A DNA stretch of 64,000 nucleotides from assembly GCF_003412465.1 (NCBI RefSeq), contig NZ_QTJV01000002.1, positions 1,077,686 to 1,141,685 of the forward strand. Direction: 5' to 3'. Below the pieces are notes generated by a model. The model searched no databases and was not told the origin of the DNA. It saw only the letters and a list, made by a program, of their open reading frames with translations. Position 1 is the first letter of the stretch; the number at the start of each line of letters is the position of its first letter. The DNA is from Chitinophaga silvisoli (GTDB lineage Bacteria; Bacteroidota; Bacteroidia; Chitinophagales; Chitinophagaceae). The position numbers and the translations under genes were made by a program. Shown piece after piece: positions 56,492-63,920 of the stretch.

Positions 56492-56536
56492 GGAAAGCCC
56501 GCTTCAACACTATGTTGGAGCGGGCTTTCCGTTTTC
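56492..56536 (+). terminator. Terminator after the LytTR regulator gene
   Basis: GGAAAGCCCGCT pairs with AGCGGGCTTTCC and the stem extends inwards (TCAACA with TGTTGG, one G-T pair) to a small loop, followed by GTTTTCTG. It separates the regulator genes from the biosynthetic operon. Confidence 0.85.
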
Positions 56537-56893
56537 TGATCTGTGAGACATAGCAGCTTTATTGAAAAAAGAAATGCAAAATGTGTGCATCCGGATGGCC
56601 ATCAATCCGCAATATCTAAACCCTGGTTTATTTGGTGTGGTAAACTCTCAATTTCGTCTAAAAGAGTTTTTGTGCGAAGCGATTTGTTAGACATTTGAAT
56701 CATCGAAGCAAACATAACACATCACGAAACACGAAAAACGAAAGATGATCATGATTGCCACCCGATAGAAAAGACACGAGGTTTGAAGAGAATGAAATTT
56801 GGTTGTGTAGAAACAGCATCTTGTCTAAAAGAATTTTCAAAGTGTACGTTTCTCAGCAACTTTAAACCATCAATCAAAACTGAAAATAAAAAC
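56537..56893 (+). promoter_or_regulatory. Upstream control region of the lipid-biosynthesis operon
   Basis: The 357-bp gap holds the shared 30-nt site (56648-56677, core GTCTAAAAGA at 56656-56665) followed at 56690-56697 by GACATTTG, which fits TAnnTTTG except the first base; the spacing from core is 34 nt. A further partial copy of the site (56821-56837, 17 bases identical to the minus-strand copy) lies 56 nt before the ATG at 56894. Between them is a tiny ORF (56745-56768). A transcript starting near 56704 would have a 190-nt leader. Confidence 0.55.
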
Positions 56894-57301
56894 ATGGAAC
56901 TTAAAAATTACAGCACAGTATCAAATGCCTTCTACAAGGTGGTGCAGGCTGAAGCAAAAATAGATGAACTGATCACAGCCATCAAAACCACCAGCCTGCC
57001 CGCTTCCGAGAAGTACGCATACCAGGCATTCTGCTACGCGATGATGGCAAAAGAAGCTTCCGGAATGTTGCAGAAAGGAAAATATATCCAGCAGTATGGT
57101 GAGTTCATTGGCAAGTCCATCGTGATCAACAACGACTGCTACGAAGCAAGACTGATGCGCTTCATCGTTGAAAAGAAATTGTCCGAGGTAAACTTTGTAA
57201 GCCACAAACAAACAGACATTGAATTTCTGTCGGCGAATGTCGAAACTATACAGGACGATTGTTTAAAGCACGTAACCTTAAAAGCCCTTTCAAATGTATA
57301 A
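56894..57301 (+). CDS. Unknown helical protein at the head of the lipid operon
   Basis: 135 aa from the ATG at 56894; the frame is open from 56783, but that extension would run through the partial operator copy. It is alpha-helical, with EAKIDELITAIKTTSLPASE, YAYQAFCYAMMAKEASGML and FIGKSIVINNDCYEARLMRF, a pattern that looks like TPR-type pairs of helices. No signal peptide or catalytic motif is seen and no family is recognised. Its last 8 nt overlap the AMP-ligase gene, so the two are translationally coupled and the protein probably belongs to the pathway, perhaps as a scaffold. Confidence 0.6.
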   Translation: MELKNYSTVSNAFYKVVQAEAKIDELITAIKTTSLPASEKYAYQAFCYAMMAKEASGMLQKGKYIQQYGEFIGKSIVINNDCYEARLMRFIVEKKLSEVNFVSHKQTDIEFLSANVETIQDDCLKHVTLKALSNV

Positions 57302-58697
57302 GGACTCATTTTTCATCCCATTTACTCAACATCACGATTCCATTATTGTAGATGCTACTCAGTCGAAGAGTTATACCTATGAAGAAGTGTATGGCCAGAT
57401 TGCTGATATAGCTGAGGGCATCGGACAACTGCAACTCGCAAAACATTCTATCGTCGTAATCTATGGTTACAAGAATGCCTTCAAATCATTGTTGCTGTTC
57501 TTCTCCTGCCTGAAATGTGATCTGATCCCTTTCCTGGTGGAAACCGGTGGACTGGGTAAAATAACAGATCTCAAATTCAACGCCATCATTGCCGAAGCAG
57601 CCATCACAGACAGCATAGTAGACAATGCAACCGCGCAGAAAGTAAATGATGCATTCATCTATCATAATATACACGATGATGTTTATGTAGGCGATGAAAA
57701 TGATCTGCTGGTGGTATCCAGCTCCGGTACTACCGCAGGTACTCCTAAAAAGATCCTGCTGGGCAGGCAGCAAACCATTGCCAACATTGCATCTAACAGG
57801 GAAGCAATGTCCATTACCAAAGATGATGTGACGCTTGTACTCCTGCCTGTATCATATTCCTACGGTCTCATTGCGCAATTCCTGACACACTTCTTTTCAG
57901 GTGCAAAGATCGTACTGGGCGAAAGATTGCTGGGCATCTTACAACTCCCGCAGCTCTTTCAGAAACACCAGATCACGAATGTGTTTATGACACCGCTGTT
58001 GGCAAGACTCATCTTATACTATTATCAGAAAATACCTAAGATCAAAAATAACCTGCGGTTCATCACCATGGGAGGAGACAAGCCACACCTGCCTACATTC
58101 CAGAATGTATTCAGACTGTTCAGCTGCCCGATCTATAGTACCTATGGCCTGGCTGAAGCGGGACCCAGAGTCGCCACCTGCAAATACACAGAAGTCCCGG
58201 AAAAAGATAGTGAAGCCTGCATTGGCATCGTCAATCCAGGCATCACACTCAGGGTAGCTACCACTGAGAAATACCAGGACAAATATAACGATACACCTAT
58301 CGGGTATCTGCAAATAGAAAGTCCCTCCATTTACCTCGGTTATATCAGGGGCAATGTACTGGAGAAGCCAGCTTCCAATACAGTACTTACCACAAAAGAT
58401 ATCGTGGTGAAGAAAGACGACCGCTACTTCATACTCGGCAGGGAAGGAGATTTTATTGAATACAAAGACCGGATCATCTGGTTCAACAGTCTCTCCGACG
58501 AACTGTATCACGCTCCTGAAGTACTGAAAGTAAGCATCCGCAAGGATGGCGATGACAGGATGGAAATAGGTGTCTTTCACAGGAACAAAATCAATATCCC
58601 CGAAGTGGAACAGGCATTGAAAGACAAATACGACCTGCATGCAGGAGATCACTACGATCTGAAATTAATAGAGTTCAATAATACCTATTACAAATGA
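57294..58697 (+). CDS. AMP-forming acyl/aryl ligase (adenylating enzyme)
   Basis: 467 aa. Motif A3 SSSGTTAGTPKK is at residues 142-152, motif A5 YSTYGLAEAGP at about 281-291 and the hinge motif REGDFIEYKD at about 383-392. The C-terminal lobe ends at NNTYYK, so the final Lys (residue 467) may be the catalytic Lys of motif A10. It has no thiolation domain. It should activate a carboxylic acid as acyl-AMP for transfer to the ACP encoded downstream or to CoA, as starter unit or as finished product. It overlaps both neighbours (8 and 4 nt). Substrate unknown. Confidence 0.87.
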   Translation: MYKDSFFIPFTQHHDSIIVDATQSKSYTYEEVYGQIADIAEGIGQLQLAKHSIVVIYGYKNAFKSLLLFFSCLKCDLIPFLVETGGLGKITDLKFNAIIAEAAITDSIVDNATAQKVNDAFIYHNIHDDVYVGDENDLLVVSSSGTTAGTPKKILLGRQQTIANIASNREAMSITKDDVTLVLLPVSYSYGLIAQFLTHFFSGAKIVLGERLLGILQLPQLFQKHQITNVFMTPLLARLILYYYQKIPKIKNNLRFITMGGDKPHLPTFQNVFRLFSCPIYSTYGLAEAGPRVATCKYTEVPEKDSEACIGIVNPGITLRVATTEKYQDKYNDTPIGYLQIESPSIYLGYIRGNVLEKPASNTVLTTKDIVVKKDDRYFILGREGDFIEYKDRIIWFNSLSDELYHAPEVLKVSIRKDGDDRMEIGVFHRNKINIPEVEQALKDKYDLHAGDHYDLKLIEFNNTYYK

Positions 58698-59299
58698 CCC
58701 ACCTATTCATTGCTGAAACAAAGCCGGAAGCTGATGAAAGCTGCATGGAGACAATACGGGAATATTTCAGCGATGAATTAGTAAACAGGTTAACCAAATC
58801 ACCGGGGGCGGGACACTGGTTGAAGCGGGTTACATCCAGGTTGATGCTTGTACAGATCTTCCATACACTGGGACTGGACCTGGCGCTACTCAGAGGTCTG
58901 CATTACAATAGGCATGGAAAGTTAGTGATGGATACGGGCACCCCCCATATATCTATCTCCTATAGCAACAGCATCGTAGCATGTGTACTGAGTGAACACA
59001 GAATAGGTGTCGACATAGAAGACATCAGTGCAGCCCCTACCAGCAAAACAATGACCCTGCTGGAAAAATGGACAGGCAGGAAAGTAAAGAACCAGATGGA
59101 GTTCTTTATGCTCTGGACACAGATAGAATCGATCGCCAAGCTATACGATGACAAAGGACTTGCTGATATATTCTACGGCAATCTGCTATCAGAAAAACAT
59201 TATACCAGACAATATCTTTTAAACAATAACTACCTCGTATCCATGTCTGCACTGACATGCCTGGATACTGCTGGCCAAATAAAAACATTGACTATATGA
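58694..59299 (+). CDS. 4'-phosphopantetheinyl transferase, Sfp-like
   Basis: 201 aa. The motif GVDIE (105-109) follows SISYSNSIVACVLSEHRI, and the second motif is LWTQIESIAKLYDDKG, where the usual WxxKEAxxK has Ile in place of the first Lys while Glu and the last Lys remain. The enzyme should convert the downstream ACP to its holo form. It overlaps the ligase by 4 nt and the dehydratase by 4 nt. A PPTase inside the operon indicates a dedicated carrier protein. The Lys to Ile change is worth noting but need not abolish activity. Confidence 0.88.
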   Translation: MTHLFIAETKPEADESCMETIREYFSDELVNRLTKSPGAGHWLKRVTSRLMLVQIFHTLGLDLALLRGLHYNRHGKLVMDTGTPHISISYSNSIVACVLSEHRIGVDIEDISAAPTSKTMTLLEKWTGRKVKNQMEFFMLWTQIESIAKLYDDKGLADIFYGNLLSEKHYTRQYLLNNNYLVSMSALTCLDTAGQIKTLTI

Positions 59300-59754
59300 C
59301 AACGGCAGAATTTGATACCCTGAAGCCATCTGCGCTACTACCCCACAGAGAGCCAATGTTGCTGGTGGATAAGGTATTGCACACAGACTTTAAAAATACC
59401 ATTACCACCGAAACCGAAATAGGGGAGGACATGATCTTCCTGAAAGGACACTTCCCCGGTTATCCCTTATTACCAGGTGTGATCATTATAGAAGCCATGT
59501 TCCAGGCATCAGGTGTACTCAACAGAGTCGCTACCCTGGAGAGAGATGGCGAAGCCACACAGAAAAAGAAATTAGGCAAAGCTGTGAAAGTAAAATCAGC
59601 TACGTTCTATAAGGAAGTGTTACCCGGCGATAAACTGGTGATTACATCTGAACGCATTAAGAATATCTTAAACTTCAGCGAATACAAGGCAGTCGCCACA
59701 GTAAACGGAGAAGTAGTATGTAAAGCAGAAATCACTTTATCTATAAGCATATGA
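59296..59754 (+). CDS. FabZ-like 3-hydroxyacyl-ACP dehydratase
   Basis: 152 aa. The ATG at 59296 overlaps the preceding TGA (ATGA) and matches the FabZ N-terminus LLPHREPMLLVDKV; a frame start at 59257 would give a spurious extension. The hot-dog signature is LKGHFPGYPLLPGVIIIEAMFQ with catalytic H52 and E66. It removes water from 3-hydroxyacyl-ACP. It overlaps the KS-beta gene by 4 nt and fits a chain-building cycle together with the ketoreductase and ketosynthases. Confidence 0.93.
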   Translation: MTTAEFDTLKPSALLPHREPMLLVDKVLHTDFKNTITTETEIGEDMIFLKGHFPGYPLLPGVIIIEAMFQASGVLNRVATLERDGEATQKKKLGKAVKVKSATFYKEVLPGDKLVITSERIKNILNFSEYKAVATVNGEVVCKAEITLSISI

Positions 59755-60926
59755 AAAATAATAACAAAATCCTCATCACTGGCCTTGGCAGCGTGTCCCC
59801 CCTGGGATATGGTTCTGCCGCTGCATGGGAGAAGATCCTCGCAGGCGAAAATGGTCTCAAAATAAAAAGCGACTGGACCAATACCAGCATCCAGCCCCAG
59901 TACTACGGCGAAGCCCCTGCGATAGAATTCGCCAGCGAAGTAAAATGGGATGATCGTTTCCCTCCCCAGCAATACTCCAAACTCGGTATGCTGGCCTGCA
60001 AGAAAGCCCTGGACGATGCAGGTATCGTACTCGAACCATCGGACAACGAAATAGGCCTGGTCATAGAAACCAGCCTCGGAGCCACCGCTTCTGTAGAGGA
60101 TTACCTGTATGACCTGTACCGCTTCGGATTGCAGAAAATAAGTCCGGTGAAGTTTACGAAGACCGTTGCCAATACCGTCTTAGGCGACATCTCAAGAGTC
60201 TTCAAACTGAACGGACCCAGCTCCCTGATCTATAATTCCAACAGCATCACCTACGGGTTTGATCTGATCAAAAAAGGCCTGGCTGATATCGTGATCTGTG
60301 GCGGTGTAGACCACTACACAGAGTTCAGGATCCTGAGTGAACAGGAAAGCAATCACCTGGTGCATGTAAATGAAAATACGGATCCATTCAGTGCCTCCAT
60401 TACAGAGACTGATGACCGCCGCAATATACTCGGAGACGGTGCTGCCTTCCTGGTACTGGAAAGCGAAGCCAGTGCCGAACGCAGAGGAGCGAAGCGATAT
60501 GCTGAGCTGGTAGAATACCACAGCTGCTTCGACTATCAGAATGTGGAAGATACGACCAGGCGATCCAAGGAAGTGGTGCAATCAGCGATCGATGCACTCA
60601 AGCCCATCGTCACTGCCAATGGAAAGCTGGTATACCTGAGTGCCTACACCACTGCCGGGCAATTAGAGAATAATGAACGGCACCTTTTAGAAGACCTGAA
60701 TAAACAACACGAAACATACCCCCTGCGGCACAAAGCCTACACCGGTGATATGAAGTCGGCCAGCAGCATCATGGGGGCAAGCATCGCCAGCCAGATCCTG
60801 TACAGCGACCGGTTCCCTGAGCCGGATGCAGCCGGAGATCATCCTTCCGGGTTCGCTTATGCCCTGGTCAATACAAGCCACGAAGGTGGCGGTAGCTCTC
60901 ATCTCTTACTTAGAAAAACAAATTAA
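59751..60926 (+). CDS. Inactive ketosynthase-like subunit (KS-beta / chain-length-factor-like)
   Basis: 391 aa with the overall thiolase-like KS layout (ITGLGSVSPLGYG start, VICGGVDHYTE, NILGDGAAFLVLES). The region that should hold the active-site Cys reads SLIYNSNSITYGFD, with no Cys and a shorter loop. The two catalytic His motifs are also missing: SAYTTAGQ stands at the HGTGT position, and the GHT motif is replaced near DMKSASSIMGAS. All three catalytic residues are therefore absent, as in KS-beta/CLF subunits that pair with an active KS-alpha. The partner is probably the KS at 61694. It ends 2 nt before the ketoreductase gene. Confidence 0.85.
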   Translation: MKNNNKILITGLGSVSPLGYGSAAAWEKILAGENGLKIKSDWTNTSIQPQYYGEAPAIEFASEVKWDDRFPPQQYSKLGMLACKKALDDAGIVLEPSDNEIGLVIETSLGATASVEDYLYDLYRFGLQKISPVKFTKTVANTVLGDISRVFKLNGPSSLIYNSNSITYGFDLIKKGLADIVICGGVDHYTEFRILSEQESNHLVHVNENTDPFSASITETDDRRNILGDGAAFLVLESEASAERRGAKRYAELVEYHSCFDYQNVEDTTRRSKEVVQSAIDALKPIVTANGKLVYLSAYTTAGQLENNERHLLEDLNKQHETYPLRHKAYTGDMKSASSIMGASIASQILYSDRFPEPDAAGDHPSGFAYALVNTSHEGGGSSHLLLRKTN

Positions 60927-60928
60927 TC

Positions 60929-61678
60929 ATGAAAAATATTTTCATCACCGGTGGTTCCAAAGGAATCGGTAAAGAACTGGTAAAAACATTCGCCCGCCTG
61001 GGCCATCAGGTAGTCTTCACTTACCAGTATTCTGCAGAAAGCGCACAGAAAATAGTGGATGAACTCCACGCAGAAGGCTTCCCCAATGTATACACATTCA
61101 AATGTGATATGGGCAACGAAGCAGACGTAAAAGCCCTGTTCAGAGGCAACAAAGAGATCCTGAAAGATGTGGATGTACTCATCAACAACGCAGGCATCCG
61201 GGATAGCAAACTGAATGCAAATCCTAAACCCTTCCTCATGACATCCTCTGCCGAGTGGTGGGAAGTGATGCACAACAATGTAAATGGCGTGATGAATACC
61301 AGTCGTGCAGTACTGCCTTCCATGATCAAAAGAAAGAACGGCAGGATCATCAATGTGACCTCCCTCGCAGGGATCAAGGGCAACCCCGGCCAGTCTGCTT
61401 ACGCAGCCTCCAAAGCCGCTATCAATTGCTTCTCCAAATCACTGAGCAAGGAAGTAAAGGGCATGGGGATCATCATCAACTGTGTAGCTCCCGGATTCAT
61501 AGAAACAGATATGGTAGATAATCTGCCTGATCAATATGTCAGCAACAGGGTCGGCAACAGTCTGCTGAAGCGCATGGGTACAACCGATGAAATTTCCAAC
61601 TTCATTTCTTACCTGGCGCTGGAATGCCCCGAGTTTTTAATCAACCAGGAAATCGTGATCGATGGTGGTATGAACTAA
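60929..61678 (+). CDS. FabG-like 3-oxoacyl-ACP reductase
   Basis: 249 aa. Classical short-chain dehydrogenase: TGGSKGIG near residues 7-14, NNAG at 86-89 and the triad S145, Y158 and K162 in SLAGIKGNPGQSAYAASKAA. The C-terminal part ends with the usual IDGGMN. It reduces 3-oxoacyl-ACP to 3-hydroxyacyl-ACP using NADPH. It sits between the inactive and active KS genes (2 and 15 nt gaps) and works with the FabZ-like enzyme. No enoyl reductase is seen in the window, so the product may stay unsaturated. Confidence 0.93.
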   Translation: MKNIFITGGSKGIGKELVKTFARLGHQVVFTYQYSAESAQKIVDELHAEGFPNVYTFKCDMGNEADVKALFRGNKEILKDVDVLINNAGIRDSKLNANPKPFLMTSSAEWWEVMHNNVNGVMNTSRAVLPSMIKRKNGRIINVTSLAGIKGNPGQSAYAASKAAINCFSKSLSKEVKGMGIIINCVAPGFIETDMVDNLPDQYVSNRVGNSLLKRMGTTDEISNFISYLALECPEFLINQEIVIDGGMN

Positions 61679-61693
61679 TAAAAACTATGTAAC

Positions 61694-62905
61694 ATGAAAA
61701 AAAGAGTCGTTGTTACCGGTATCGGTGCCATATCAGCACTAGGCAATAATATCGCTGAGATGACAGAAAGCCTCGAAAATGGCAGCATTCAATACAATGC
61801 CATCCCATCAGACAGGTTTAGTACCAGCCACAAGTTATTTGCCAACAACAGGGGGTTTATGATGGATTATGATCTCTATCAGAGCTCCTGGGACAAGGAT
61901 GTATCCATCATGAGCGAAGTAGCCGTAAAATGCATCCGGGAGGCCCTGGAAAGCGCCCGGCTCTCAGAAGACGAACTGCATGCGAACAATGCAGGCCTCA
62001 TCATCGGTACATCAGTAGGGGCCAGTTTTCCCATCCTGCAGCGTATCAAAAAGTCTGTGCAGGACAATGAGGACGACTATGAACTGGCGTTGTACTCCAC
62101 TCCCAAGATCTTAGGCAAGATAGCCCGCGCCTTTAAACTCAACGGATACGTCTCCGCCATCTCTACAGCCTGTGCTTCCGGCACAAACTCGATAGGCAGA
62201 GCCTTTGACCTGATCGAAAATGGCAAGGCCGATATCATGATCAGTGGCGGCATGGACATCTTCACGGAGCTCACCTATACCGGATTCAATTCCCTGATGG
62301 CCATCTCCAAAACAAAGTGTAAGCCTTTTACCAAATCGAGAGACGGTATGTCGCTGGGCGATGGCTGCGCCATCCTGATCCTGGAAAGCCTGGAATCGGC
62401 TGTCGAAAGGGGAGCGCCTATCTACGCAGAGATCAAAGGTTATCACATCCTGAACGAAGCCTATCATGCTACAGCACCTCATCCCGATGGCATCTATGCC
62501 CTGAAGTGTATGAAAAGTGCCCTTGCCTACGGCGGTATGAGTACGGATGATGTGGATTATATCAATGCACACGGTACAGGTACCGGCAAGAATGACAGTG
62601 CAGAACTAAAAGGGTGTGAAGCCCTGCTAAAGGAGAAGACAAGGAAAACCTATGTCGGCTCTACCAAGTGCCTCACGGGGCATACCCTGGGTGCAGCAGG
62701 CAGCATCGAAGCGATCATCAGTATCCTTAGTATGCAGCACAATGCGCTCTATGCAAACTACGAGGCGGACGACCTGCCTGAATCTGAAAAGATCGAATTC
62801 GTCACACAAAACAAAAATAATATTCCGCTGGATACAGTATTGTCCAACTCCTTTGGATTCGGCGGAAACATGGCCAGCATCTTACTCACTAAATATAAAA
62901 ATTAA
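61694..62905 (+). CDS. Active beta-ketoacyl-ACP synthase (KS-alpha, FabF-like)
   Basis: 403 aa. The catalytic Cys is C160 in ISTACASGTNSIG, and the histidines are H293 in NAHGTGTG and H330 in TGHTLGAAGS, so the Cys-His-His triad is complete. It performs decarboxylative condensation of malonyl-ACP with the growing chain. Paired with the inactive KS-like protein it resembles the KS-alpha/KS-beta pairs of aryl-polyene and type II polyketide systems. It lies 23 nt before the ACP gene, after an A-rich leader. Confidence 0.94.
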   Translation: MKKRVVVTGIGAISALGNNIAEMTESLENGSIQYNAIPSDRFSTSHKLFANNRGFMMDYDLYQSSWDKDVSIMSEVAVKCIREALESARLSEDELHANNAGLIIGTSVGASFPILQRIKKSVQDNEDDYELALYSTPKILGKIARAFKLNGYVSAISTACASGTNSIGRAFDLIENGKADIMISGGMDIFTELTYTGFNSLMAISKTKCKPFTKSRDGMSLGDGCAILILESLESAVERGAPIYAEIKGYHILNEAYHATAPHPDGIYALKCMKSALAYGGMSTDDVDYINAHGTGTGKNDSAELKGCEALLKEKTRKTYVGSTKCLTGHTLGAAGSIEAIISILSMQHNALYANYEADDLPESEKIEFVTQNKNNIPLDTVLSNSFGFGGNMASILLTKYKN

Positions 62906-62928
62906 AAAACCTTAAAAAACTTATAATT

Positions 62929-63204
62929 ATGGAACACAAAGTAATCGAACAAAAAACTAAAGAAGTTCTCATCAGCGTACTGAACCTGAACAAAACTGTT
63001 GATGAATTATCTAATGATCAGGCCTTATTTGGCAATGATGAAAACCCAGGCCTGTTTGACGACTCCCTGGCTGTACTGGAAGTAACATCTGTACTGATGG
63101 CAGAATTCGAACTGGAAGCATCTGACTTCGGTGAAGAAAGCTTCAAAACTGTAGGTACCCTCGCGCAGCGCATCTATGATGTATTGCACCTGGCTGTTGT
63201 ATAA
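62929..63204 (+). CDS. Acyl carrier protein
   Basis: 91 aa, acidic and helical. The phosphopantetheine attachment site is S46 in GLFDDSLAVLEV (DSL in the expected position after an acidic loop NDENPG). It is clearly distinct from housekeeping AcpP, and with the PPTase in the same operon it is likely specific to this pathway. The gene follows the KS-alpha by 23 nt and the tandem peptide array starts soon after its stop codon. Confidence 0.9.
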   Translation: MEHKVIEQKTKEVLISVLNLNKTVDELSNDQALFGNDENPGLFDDSLAVLEVTSVLMAEFELEASDFGEESFKTVGTLAQRIYDVLHLAVV

Positions 63205-63221
63205 CCGGTAATACCCGCCCC

Positions 63222-63323
63222 ATGCAAAAAGAATTAGTTAGAAACGGTCTTTCCAACATTGTCACACCGGAGGGAGCCCGTAGTGTAAGAAGGCCTTCCA
63301 GGCAGCTTTGCATCAATAAATAG
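63222..63323 (+). CDS. Possible 33-residue peptide between ACP and the repeat array
   Basis: A short ORF starts with MQKEL and ends RQLCINK; it has one Cys near the C-terminus, like the peptides that follow, and begins 17 nt after the ACP stop. It lacks the NVVELESRLE leader motif and is Arg-rich, so it may be a divergent member, a degenerate copy or just chance. Low confidence. Confidence 0.25.
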   Translation: MQKELVRNGLSNIVTPEGARSVRRPSRQLCINK

Positions 63324-63366
63324 GCACCCCGGTTTAACCCACTCATCAACCAAAATTTTATATCAC

Positions 63367-63459
63367 ATGTCCATGCTCGAACTCAATGTAGTAGAACTGG
63401 AAACCCGTCTTGAACTGGCCGGATCTACTGTAATCGACTCGATCGAAGTAAACTGTTAA
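63367..63459 (+). CDS. Tandem-array peptide 1, 30 residues ending in Cys
   Basis: First clear member of the array, and the most divergent. It has the leader motif ELNVVELETRLE and ends IDSIEVNC, with Cys as last residue. The centre is Leu-Ala-Gly-Ser-Thr instead of the poly-Ala of later copies. An A/T-rich stretch (CCAAAATTTTATATCAC) precedes the ATG. The conserved acidic helix-like part looks like a recognition sequence and the short end like a core peptide. No Gly-Gly cleavage site is seen. Confidence 0.6.
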   Translation: MSMLELNVVELETRLELAGSTVIDSIEVNC

Positions 63460-63494
63460 TCTTTTCATCTTTCATCTTTTAAAAACATAATCAC

Positions 63495-63578
63495 ATGCAG
63501 GAAACACAAATCGTAGAACTGGAAAGCCGCATTGAGCAGGCAGCAGCAGCAATCGACATCACCATCAATTGCGACTAA
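63495..63578 (+). CDS. Tandem-array peptide 2, 27 residues
   Basis: The peptide shares IVELESRIEQAAAA and ends DITINCD; here Cys is followed by one Asp, unlike the other members. It is intermediate between member 1 and members 3-5, which supports stepwise duplication. The intergenic spacer before it (35 nt) is AT-rich and differs from the later spacers. Confidence 0.62.
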   Translation: MQETQIVELESRIEQAAAAIDITINCD

Positions 63579-63616
63579 TTAAAATTCATTTTCAAACCTT
63601 TTAAAACATCCATCCC

Positions 63617-63703
63617 ATGCAGGAATTAAACGTAGTAGAACTGGAAAGCCGCCTGGAACAGGCCGCAGCAGCAGCACTGGTAGATATCACTATCAACTGC
63701 TAA
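63617..63703 (+). CDS. Tandem-array peptide 3, 28 residues
   Basis: MQELNVVELESRLEQ is followed by five Ala, then LVDITINC. It is identical in protein sequence to members 4 and 5; at DNA level it differs from member 4 by one silent base (GAA versus GAG for Glu14). It starts the 152-bp repeats. Repeated identical precursors are frequent in RiPP clusters and raise product yield. Confidence 0.68.
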   Translation: MQELNVVELESRLEQAAAAALVDITINC

Positions 63704-63768
63704 TCCACCCCGGCTATTCAATAGCCATTCGAATCACAGATTTTCAAACCAATTAAATCTTAAATCCC

Positions 63769-63855
63769 ATGCAGGAATTAAACGTAGTAGAACTGGAAAG
63801 CCGCCTGGAGCAGGCCGCAGCAGCAGCACTGGTAGATATCACTATCAACTGCTAA
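63769..63855 (+). CDS. Tandem-array peptide 4, 28 residues
   Basis: Protein sequence identical to member 3, with the ELNVVELESRLEQ leader, Ala run and DITINC end. It is preceded by the conserved 65-nt spacer, which includes the AATCTTAAATCCC stretch right before the ATG that may act in translation initiation. Confidence 0.68.
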   Translation: MQELNVVELESRLEQAAAAALVDITINC

Positions 63856-63920
63856 TCCACCCCGGCTATTCAATAGCCATTCGAATCACAGATTTTCAAA
63901 CCAATTAAATCTTAAATCCC

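Noticed and set aside
58014..58652. 212-codon minus-strand ORF inside the AMP-ligase gene
   Set aside because: Antisense to conserved adenylation motifs; no independent support.
56894..63204. Flexirubin/dialkylresorcinol cluster considered for the lipid operon
   Set aside because: No DarA/DarB-type genes, aromatic ammonia lyase or acyltransferase are visible; only the KS pair, KR, DH, ACP, ligase and PPTase are present. Genes beyond the right edge could still change this.
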